DNA of 11,263 nucleotides from Candidatus Wallbacteria bacterium (GTDB lineage Bacteria > Muiribacteriota > JAQTZZ01). The stretch is taken from positions 1 through 11,263 of the forward strand of contig JAQTRI010000078.1 in the NCBI GenBank assembly GCA_028711905.1, read 5' to 3'. Position numbers and translations under genes: made by a program. Each line of letters starts with the position of its first letter. Position 1 is the first letter of the stretch. The notes under the pieces are model-generated. The model saw only the letters and a program-made list of their open reading frames with translations. It was not told the origin of the DNA and did not search any database. This document shows positions 6,306 to 11,263 of the stretch, piece by piece.

Positions 6306-6951
6306 GCAGGATTTTCCCCATGTTTCCAGCGTCGCGCAGGTCGATTTCTCCGATCCGGCTGCTTCCGAACGAATAAAACAGTCGTTCCTCAGGGGAAAAA
6401 TCATAATAGGACATTGTAGCTGTGATTTCGCGGTGCAGGCTGTCCTGATCCGGGAGACGGAACCTGCGGACAAATTTCGCGTATCCCTGGTCGATACCCG
6501 CCAGGACTGTGAAGTCATGGGAAAGCACGACCAGGGTGCGGACAGAAGATTTTCCGGCCGCGCTGTTTAAAATTGGTGTCAGCAAACCGTCCACCCGGGC
6601 GAGAGTCGCGCCAAAGCCCTCGATCCTGGCCTGCCATGATGTCAGTGTCGCGCGCTCACAGGCCGCGATCAGTGCGCATCCGTTCTCCAGCTTCCAGCAG
6701 ACTGCCGGGTCTGTGAACAGCAGTTCTTTGACTGCCACCCATTTGAAAAAGGCGGCCTGTTCTCTCCTCCGCTGGGGCAGTTTGGCCACAGGCCATACCA
6801 GGTAATCCAGTTCGGACGGAGGGAGGAAAAGTTCCACTCGCTGACCTTTTTGCGGTACTGAGGAGAAACTTCCTGAAACGGCATGAAAGATAACCATCTC
6901 TTTACCCGGGAAAACAAAGGCGCTGACCTTATTTTTTGCTGTGGGTAACAC
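6298..6951 (-). CDS. pilM: Reduced PilM/GspL-like cytoplasmic protein
   Basis: PilM is an actin-like cytoplasmic protein that binds the N-terminus of PilN. This version has 217 residues with the GTG start, against about 350 for usual PilM. Visible family-like stretches, counted from GTG, are VELFLPPSELDYLVWPVAKLP (39-59), CALIAACERATLTSW (92-106), GATLARVDGLLTPIL (114-128), TLVVLSHDFTVLAGID (139-154) and REITATMSYYDFSPEERLFYSFGSS (174-198). These match the second half of PilM or the cytoplasmic part of GspL; the first actin subdomain, with its N-terminal phosphate loop, appears to be missing. I prefer the GTG at 6951, with GAGGT five bases upstream and a beta strand right after it, over the ATG at 6897, which has only a weak site and would cut into that strand. 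The GTG start overlaps the pilB end by 23 nt. It lacks a membrane segment, in contrast to GspL. Confidence 0.7.
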   Translation of the reverse strand: MLPTAKNKVSAFVFPGKEMVIFHAVSGSFSSVPQKGQRVELFLPPSELDYLVWPVAKLPQRRREQAAFFKWVAVKELLFTDPAVCWKLENGCALIAACERATLTSWQARIEGFGATLARVDGLLTPILNSAAGKSSVRTLVVLSHDFTVLAGIDQGYAKFVRRFRLPDQDSLHREITATMSYYDFSPEERLFYSFGSSRIGEIDLRDAGNMGKILHE

Positions 6952-8602
6952 GGTTGACCTCGTACAGGGTGGTGGCACCATCGCGCAGCTTGCGCAGCGC
7001 TGCTTCACGCAGGCTGATGATGCCTTCAACGCGGGCCTGGGCCTCGATTTCCATAGGCGTGTTTTTCTTCAGGATCATTTCCTTGATAGTGTCGCTCAGG
7101 GGAAAAACCTCGAAAATGGCTGTGCGCTCGAAGTGACCGGTGAAAGAACAGTGCTCACAACCCCTGCCCGCGAAAATCGGTGTTCCTTCATATTCTCCTG
7201 CCGGCTCTTTACAGAACGGGCAGATCTTGCGTACCAGTCTCTGGGTCATAATCAGATTGAAGGCTGCGATGAACTGATAGGACTCGATCCCGAGGTTGAT
7301 CAGGCGGAAGATGCTGTCAATGACATTGTTGGCGTGGATGGTGGAAAACACCAGGTGGCCGGTCAGAGCGGCATTGACCGCGATATCAGCTGTTTCGAAA
7401 TCCCTGATTTCACCGACCATGATTTTGTCAGGGTCATGCCTGACTATAGAACGCAGGCCTTTTTCGAAAGTCAGTCCTTTTTTATCATTGACAGGGATCT
7501 GCACAATGTCGGGAAGCTGGTATTCCACCGGGTCTTCAATGGTGATGAACTTGTCGTCAGGGGTCTTGATCCACTTGAGAGTCGCGTAAAGAGTGGTGGT
7601 TTTCCCTGAGCCGGTCGGTCCGGCCACTAAGATCATGCCGTAAGGCAGGCGGACATTTTTGCGGAAAACCTCGATCTGTTCCGGATAAAATCCCAGCTGC
7701 TCTAAGTCGAGCGACAGCATCTGCTTGTCTAAGACGCGAATGACGACAGCCTCGCCAAAAATGGACGGCAGGATCGAAACGCGGAAGTCTACGCTGCGGC
7801 CCTTGATGTTGAGCCTGAACCGCCCGTCCTGAGGCACCCGCTTTTCGGCAATGTCCAGATTGGCCATGATTTTAATGCGGGAAACCAGCTGTTCCTGGAG
7901 CCCGCGGTCCAGGTCGCTGGTGACTTCCTGCAATATGCCGTCAATACGGTACTTCACCTTCATGCGGGTTTCGTAGCTTTCGATGTGGATGTCGCTGGCG
8001 CGTTTTTCCAGTGCATTGAGAACTAAGCTGTTTACCAGCTTGATAATCGGGTTCTCGATGTTCTTGAGGTTTTCAAAGATCAGCTCTTCTTCATCGCTGA
8101 CCCGGGAATCGCTTCCAAGATCGCGCACCATTTCATCAATGACGCTCTGGGTTGAAAAGTTGAGATGCACGCACTTGACGATCTCGTTCTCCAGCCCGAC
8201 GGCGGGAAAAACCGGGGTGTCCAGCAGCCTGCTCATGCGGTCGCGCAGACGCAGGTCCAGCGGGTTGGCCATTACGATCTCCACACCGTTCGTGGTTCTG
8301 CGGTAGGGTATGATCTTGTCTGAAATCAGGAGCGAAGGGTCAAGGGTTTTAAACTCTTCGGCCAGTATGAACTCATCTAATCGGACTAAGGGAATTTCCA
8401 GAGTGTCACTGAAAATCTGGGCCAGCTCTTCAGGCGTGAGATAGCCGTTGGAGGTGAAAAATTCATAGATGCTGTTCGGCGCAAGTTCGCGGGTGAAAAA
8501 ATCCTGCTGATTGCGGGGGAGTTTCCCCTTGAGCAGCAGGGTTTCCTTCAGAGAAGGCTTGTCGACATGCGCGGTAGTGTTACTGGATTGGAGGTGGTTC
8601 AT
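6929..8602 (-). CDS. pilB: Pilus assembly/secretion ATPase, PilB/GspE family
   Basis: A hexameric AAA-type motor on the cytoplasmic side of the inner membrane that drives pilin addition (PilB) or type II pseudopilus growth (GspE). At 557 residues it has normal PilB length. Residues about 50-150 form a GspE N-terminal (MshEN-like) domain (NGYLTPEELAQIF; LISDKIIPYRR; VEIVMANPLDLRLRD). The ATPase core has ASDIHIES (202-209), Walker A GPTGSGKTTT (328-337), the Asp box TIEDPVEY (354-361), Walker B IMVGEIRD (394-401) and His box GHLVFSTIHANN (415-426). A zinc-binding tetracysteine is complete: Cys461, Cys464, Cys482 and Cys485. The C-terminus TTLYEVNRVT is typical. The start ATG overlaps the end of the preceding gene by 23 nt with AAGG a few bases upstream. 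Neighbours M-N-O-P-Q argue for PilB rather than GspE. Retraction ATPase PilT is not in the window. Confidence 0.96.
   Translation of the reverse strand: MNHLQSSNTTAHVDKPSLKETLLLKGKLPRNQQDFFTRELAPNSIYEFFTSNGYLTPEELAQIFSDTLEIPLVRLDEFILAEEFKTLDPSLLISDKIIPYRRTTNGVEIVMANPLDLRLRDRMSRLLDTPVFPAVGLENEIVKCVHLNFSTQSVIDEMVRDLGSDSRVSDEEELIFENLKNIENPIIKLVNSLVLNALEKRASDIHIESYETRMKVKYRIDGILQEVTSDLDRGLQEQLVSRIKIMANLDIAEKRVPQDGRFRLNIKGRSVDFRVSILPSIFGEAVVIRVLDKQMLSLDLEQLGFYPEQIEVFRKNVRLPYGMILVAGPTGSGKTTTLYATLKWIKTPDDKFITIEDPVEYQLPDIVQIPVNDKKGLTFEKGLRSIVRHDPDKIMVGEIRDFETADIAVNAALTGHLVFSTIHANNVIDSIFRLINLGIESYQFIAAFNLIMTQRLVRKICPFCKEPAGEYEGTPIFAGRGCEHCSFTGHFERTAIFEVFPLSDTIKEMILKKNTPMEIEAQARVEGIISLREAALRKLRDGATTLYEVNRVTHSKK
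6957..6961 (-). promoter_or_regulatory. Ribosome binding site supporting the GTG start of pilM
   Basis: On the minus strand GAGGT lies five bases before the GTG at 6951, within the last codons of pilB. The competing ATG at 6897 has no site of similar quality, so this motif decides the start. Confidence 0.5.
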
Positions 8603-9020
8603 TGGTGACCTTTACTCCGAGATCAAGCTTTTTTTCCAGGCCTGCCACCTTTTTCGAGATTTCGAGCTTTTTTTCCGGCAGGAGCAGGTGGATCTCGCCG
8701 GAGTATTTATTGACCAGCAGCAGCAGGTCGTGAAGGTCCTGAAAGGTCACAAAGTAATTGATGCCGTAATTCTTGATCTCATCGACCTTGACCAGAAGAT
8801 AGACTGTGATCAGCGCTATGTCACGGGCTGAGAGGATTGTGCCCGGCCGGAACATTTCTTCATCCTTGAGGAATTCCTTGGTGTGGAAGGTGTTGAGTAT
8901 GCGGTATTCCTCGCTGTCTTCAGGAATGATGCGCAGGACATCTAAGAATGACGGTTTTTTTTCTGCCGGCAACAACGGACACAAAAGCACTAAAAGAAAT
9001 AGGGTTATGACCTGTTTCAC
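8580..9020 (-). CDS. Exported protein of unknown function, possible SLH-like and coiled-coil parts
   Basis: First gene of the pilus operon, 146 residues. From the GTG at 9020 it starts with a textbook signal peptide (KQ, then VITLFLLVLLCPLLPA, cleavage near residue 19 before EKK). The mature part has two helical stretches, SEEYRILNTFHTKEFLKDEE with FRPGTILSARDIALITVYLL (about 36-76), whose spacing of a short helix, F.PG and an S/T-R-x-x-A helix recalls an S-layer homology unit. A coiled-coil-like tail (LEISKKVAGLEKKL, 119-132) and a Pro-rich end follow. The frame is open further to a TTG at 9089, which would add 23 hydrophobic residues but has no ribosome site and would run through the hairpin at 9069-9087. 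The GTG also lacks a strong ribosome site, so the start is uncertain. Its end overlaps the pilB start by 23 nt. I recognise no family; the SLH-like reading is tentative. Confidence 0.65.
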   Translation of the reverse strand: MKQVITLFLLVLLCPLLPAEKKPSFLDVLRIIPEDSEEYRILNTFHTKEFLKDEEMFRPGTILSARDIALITVYLLVKVDEIKNYGINYFVTFQDLHDLLLLVNKYSGEIHLLLPEKKLEISKKVAGLEKKLDLGVKVTNEPPPIQ

Positions 9021-9068
9021 AAGGTGTGTTATCGGAAGGATCAGGGGAAAAATGAGATGTTGAGGAGC

Positions 9069-9087
9069 GAGCAAGAGAAACTTGCTC
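9069..9087 (-). terminator. Hairpin between response regulator and pilus operon
   Basis: Seven-base perfect arms GAGCAAG (9069-9075) and CTTGCTC (9081-9087) enclose a five-base loop, starting six bases after the response regulator stop. On the minus strand there is no T-run directly behind it; a T-rich stretch comes only some 15 bases later. It could be a weak terminator, an attenuator or an mRNA-stabilising hairpin. It would be untranslated if the next gene starts at 9020. Confidence 0.4.
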
Positions 9088-9093
9088 AAACTG

Positions 9094-9687
9094 TCAGAAG
9101 CTGCGAAGCTTTTTCACAAGCTCAACAATGTTGGAGACGCGATTTTTTTTGAAGATATGTTCCTTGTGTGCGTACACTGTTTTTACCGAAATACTTAGTT
9201 TCGCGGCAATTTTCTGATAGTTCATGCCATTAAGCATAAGCTCCTGAATCTGATGTTCCCTCTCGGTAAGTTTTTCTTCAGGCGTTTCTGTAAACATTGC
9301 CGCATATTCGGGAGGAATGTAACACCCACCATGATTCAGCGTCTGTGCTGCAAAGCAGATCTCTTCAAGTTCCGCAGTTTTGGAAATAAATCCTCTGGCA
9401 CCGCGGGATAGTACCTGTCGGCACAATTCGAGTGTTGGTTGTCCAGTTAGAATCAGAACTGGAACTGTGCAGAATTTGGCCAGTTCTTCCAACACCTTGT
9501 CGCCATTCATATCAGGAAGAAAATAATCCAGAACAATTACATCGGGTTCAGCAGTTCTGATGGCTTTTAAAAATTCATGGCCATCGAAAGCGATACCAAT
9601 GACTTTGACACCCAAGTCCTCTTCCATCACTCTAGCCATGCTGCGGATCACAGCAGGATGGTCGTCAACAAAAAACAAGCTGAGCAT
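9094..9687 (-). CDS. NarL/FixJ-family response regulator with LuxR-type HTH
   Basis: A DNA-binding regulator switched on by phosphorylation. In the 197-residue product, counted from the ATG, the receiver domain (about 1-117) has the acidic pocket Asp8/Asp9 (FFVDDHP), the phosphate-accepting Asp54 (VIVLDYFLPDMNG), the conserved Thr81 (LILTGQ) and Lys103 (FISKTAE), all needed for signalling. The LuxR-type helix-turn-helix spans about 137-197 (EKLTEREHQIQELMLNG, KIAAKLSISVKTVYAHKEHIFKK). The ATG at 9687 lies five bases after an AGGAGG site (9693-9698); the TTG one codon upstream would be only two bases away. No histidine kinase is in the window, so it may be an orphan or have a distant partner. 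It is followed by the pilus operon after about 70 nt on the same strand and is an obvious candidate regulator of it. The gene looks more A/T-rich than the pilus genes. Confidence 0.95.
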   Translation of the reverse strand: MLSLFFVDDHPAVIRSMARVMEEDLGVKVIGIAFDGHEFLKAIRTAEPDVIVLDYFLPDMNGDKVLEELAKFCTVPVLILTGQPTLELCRQVLSRGARGFISKTAELEEICFAAQTLNHGGCYIPPEYAAMFTETPEEKLTEREHQIQELMLNGMNYQKIAAKLSISVKTVYAHKEHIFKKNRVSNIVELVKKLRSF

Positions 9688-9692
9688 CAATG

Positions 9693-9698
9693 CCTCCT
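9693..9698 (-). promoter_or_regulatory. Ribosome binding site that decides the response regulator start
   Basis: A full AGGAGG on the minus strand lies five bases before the ATG at 9687 and only two before the TTG at 9690. The ATG is therefore the start. No promoter could be read in the 92-nt gap to the preceding gene (9691-9782). Confidence 0.6.
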
Positions 9699-9782
9699 GC
9701 GTCAGCCGATCTTTCCGAGATATCTTAGCACCGAATCACCAAATGTTTCTCTGGTCTCTCAGCTACATGCAAAACTTGACAG

Positions 9783-10376
9783 TTACCAGATGTAATAAAT
9801 ACCCAATCCATAAGTTACATCAGTAGCCGAAACATCGTTATCTAAACCTCCAACTTTCGGAAACAAACCATCGAATTTAGAAGCAACGAATTTGGTTTCA
9901 GCAAAGATCGCAAATTTATCAGACATCGAGTGAAGAACCCCTGCTTTTAAAGAGAAACCAGTGTTAGTGTCGCTATAATGCACACCATCTGCATAAGGTT
10001 CCCAGCTAAGATCGAATTTTCCAATACCGCAGCCATAATAAAGGTAAAAATCCTGTCGTTCGAAAGTATTTTGGTTAAAAAATGTGTATTCAAACAAGCA
10101 GGAATCAATGTCGATGTCCTGACCATTCTGACTTTCGGAAAAACTACCAACATCCAGGCTCAGCATGCTTTTTTCAGTGTTGAACCAGCCAAAGCCTCCG
10201 GACGCTTTGATTCCACTAGTCCCGGTCCCACTCAAAGTCCGGACATCATTGGGTTGGTAATGTGAGAATCCAGCGAACAAAGCGCATTGTCCCTTTTTAA
10301 ATCCTGTTTCAGAAGCAGTAAGGGGCACGCAGAGAATCAATAGCAGCACAGAATACATTACTTTTTCCGCAATCAT
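9783..10376 (-). CDS. Small outer-membrane beta-barrel-like protein
   Basis: A 197-residue exported protein with a signal peptide (hydrophobic 8-20, likely cleavage after TAS, residue 22). The mature part alternates short amphipathic strands with polar turns: QCALFAGFSHY (30-40), GIKASGGFGWF (55-65), MLSLDVGSFS (71-80), FEYTFFNQ (95-102), DFYLYYGCGIGKFDL (109-123), GFSLKAGVLHSM (140-151), DKFAIFAETKFVAS (153-166) and TYGLGIYYIW (188-197). It ends in an aromatic residue (Trp197), as outer-membrane proteins recognised by BamA often do. The pattern fits an eight-stranded OmpA/OmpX-like barrel, perhaps a structural or adhesion protein; no OmpA peptidoglycan-binding domain is present. The ATG has GGAGG five bases upstream. 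A good promoter lies upstream at 10430-10459, so it is transcribed independently, possibly continuing into the response regulator. No closer family is recognised. Confidence 0.8.
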   Translation of the reverse strand: MIAEKVMYSVLLLILCVPLTASETGFKKGQCALFAGFSHYQPNDVRTLSGTGTSGIKASGGFGWFNTEKSMLSLDVGSFSESQNGQDIDIDSCLFEYTFFNQNTFERQDFYLYYGCGIGKFDLSWEPYADGVHYSDTNTGFSLKAGVLHSMSDKFAIFAETKFVASKFDGLFPKVGGLDNDVSATDVTYGLGIYYIW

Positions 10377-10429
10377 CGCAACCTCCGACAGGAAGATTTG
10401 ATAGTATTATTGTCATAATGATTAAAAAC

Positions 10430-10459
10430 ATTATACCCAATTCATTTTATTATGTCCAA
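10430..10459 (-). promoter_or_regulatory. Sigma-70-type promoter for the beta-barrel gene
   Basis: On the minus strand, TTGGAC (10454-10459) and a perfect TATAAT (10430-10435) are separated by 18 bases. Transcription would start near 10423, about 46 bases before the ATG at 10376. The surrounding sequence is very A/T-rich, which fits a promoter. Confidence 0.7.
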
Positions 10460-10477
10460 AATCAAAAAATGTTGTAT

Positions 10478-10513
10478 GAAGAGCGCACGGAAAAATATTT
10501 CCATGCGCTCTTC
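10478..10513 (-). terminator. Strong hairpin terminator behind the fibre-like gene
   Basis: Arms GAAGAGCGCA (10478-10487) and TGCGCTCTTC (10504-10513) pair perfectly over ten bases; after one mismatch a further five pairs (GGAAA with TTTCC) close on a four-base loop at 10494-10497. It lies 10 bases after the stop of the minus-strand fibre-like gene. A T-run follows about nine bases beyond the stem in that direction, so it is a slightly unusual intrinsic terminator. It also separates that gene from the promoter of the beta-barrel gene. Confidence 0.8.
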
Positions 10514-10523
10514 AACAATTTTG

Positions 10524-11263
10524 TCACCACTTGTCGCTTAACTTAACTCTCTTCCAGGTGCTATTCCCGGTGCATACATAGAGATAATCGCTATCCCAGG
10601 CAATTTCACCCTTTATCCCGATTGAATCTGAATGTTCAGGTGTTTTTGATTTGCAAATGCGGATTGAATCACCCTCTATGTCCAGCATTGACAGAGGATT
10701 TGTAGTCCCTATACCAACATTTCCAGATTCTGAAATCCGCACTTGTGTTTTCATGGTTGACCCGTCTGAGGTCATCAGATCTAAGCATCCACCTATCTTT
10801 TCTGGTGTTTTCACGGCATGTGCGACAATTTTTGCAACAGCGTTCGGGAAAAGTGGTTCAACGCCTCCAATGCTTGCTTTGAATGAGATTTGAGCAGTTT
10901 CTGAGGCATTGTTCTCGATCAAAAGGCCGCCCATTTCAATTTCTGAGAAATAATTTTCGGCGTATTTTATATGTAGTGGTGCAAGGGGAGTATCTGTTCC
11001 AATTCCCACTTTACTTTCTGTAGACATACAAATGGAAGGGGAGGAAAAACCTGGTAGTGTAATCCGCAGATCACTCGTGGCTTCACTCCATTTAATCGAA
11101 GCGGCATCGTTATCCTTGACCCCAATGTTTAACGAAGCAACACCTGATCCTAAAACATTGAACTGTCCATTCGTTGCATTGCCAAGTTGGTCCACCTGTT
11201 TTTTTAATTTCTTTACTTCTGCAAGGAGAGGAACTGCAATCAACTCATAGCGCACACCTGCAA
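10524..11263 (-). CDS. Fibre-like surface protein with VGIGT motifs, C-terminal part (5' end outside window)
   Basis: The frame is open to the right edge of the window, so the GTG at 11255 is probably an internal valine and about 245 residues of the C-terminal part are visible. Counting from that GTG: residues 2-24 (YELIAVPLLAEVKKLKKQVDQL) form an amphipathic helix resembling the Y..LIPLL.EA.KEL coiled-coil end of peptidase S74 intramolecular chaperones. Two fibre-shaft motifs follow, VGIGTDTP with LHI (83-95) and VGIGTTNP with LDI (180-193). The final stretch GEIAWDSDYLYVCTGNSTWKRV (216-237) is a motif common at the ends of tail-fibre-like proteins. The protein is likely a trimeric surface or secreted fibre. 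A strong terminator follows. It differs from the gene at 485-1108 in lacking the lectin-like end. Whether it has a signal peptide or phage origin cannot be seen. Confidence 0.75.
   Translation of the reverse strand, partial: AGVRYELIAVPLLAEVKKLKKQVDQLGNATNGQFNVLGSGVASLNIGVKDNDAASIKWSEATSDLRITLPGFSSPSICMSTESKVGIGTDTPLAPLHIKYAENYFSEIEMGGLLIENNASETAQISFKASIGGVEPLFPNAVAKIVAHAVKTPEKIGGCLDLMTSDGSTMKTQVRISESGNVGIGTTNPLSMLDIEGDSIRICKSKTPEHSDSIGIKGEIAWDSDYLYVCTGNSTWKRVKLSDKW

Noticed and set aside
6305..6518. An upstream extension of pilN by 71 residues
   Set aside because: The added residues show no pilus features and fall inside pilM in another frame; the ATG at 6305 gives the expected PilN docking motif.
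1..11263. Prophage origin suggested by the fibre-like proteins
   Set aside because: No capsid, terminase, portal, integrase or lysis gene is present; VGIGT motifs also occur in ordinary bacterial surface proteins, and the neighbours are cellular envelope genes.

Overview
The window comes from a diderm (outer-membrane) bacterium. It contains a secretin, a complete set of pilus alignment proteins, a beta-barrel-like protein and several signal peptides. Gene content (very short pilus subunits, FGE/SUMF1-fold secreted protein, fibre-like proteins with VGIGT motifs) is what I would expect of an uncultivated lineage. I cannot name the phylum from sequence alone; a Wallbacteria/Riflebacteria-like origin is only a guess.

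Layout. (1) Positions 1-2426, plus strand: the 3' end of a TerB-like gene, a secreted protein with a VGIGT motif and an H-type-lectin-like C-terminus, a 72-residue single-pass membrane protein, and a secreted FGE/SUMF1-fold protein with an unusual Cys/His/Trp-rich insertion. The gaps are short (38, 35 and -7 nt), so this looks like one operon. (2) Positions 2427-2783: a spacer with no credible gene, ending in a good promoter. (3) Positions 2799-3376: a vapBC toxin-antitoxin pair. (4) Positions 3490-9020, minus strand: a compact type IV pilus-type assembly operon, in transcription order an unknown exported protein, pilB, pilM, pilN, pilO, pilP and pilQ. Genes overlap or almost touch, and several start with GTG or TTG. 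(5) Positions 9094-9687, minus: a NarL/FixJ response regulator immediately upstream of the pilus operon, without a kinase in view. (6) Positions 9783-10376, minus: a small beta-barrel-like outer-membrane protein with its own promoter. (7) A strong hairpin terminator, then positions 10524-11263, minus: the C-terminal part of a fibre-like protein with two VGIGT motifs.

How it fits together. PilB would power pilus assembly, PilM/N/O/P would couple the inner membrane to the outer-membrane secretin PilQ, and the first gene of the operon encodes an exported protein that may attach to the envelope. The platform protein PilC, the pilins, the prepilin peptidase and PilT are not in the window. Both flanks carry secreted, fibre-like surface proteins, so the region as a whole is about the cell surface: adhesion, pilus or secretion. 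The vapBC pair is a separate insertion-like unit between the two blocks. No RNA gene, CRISPR array, transposase or integrase was seen.
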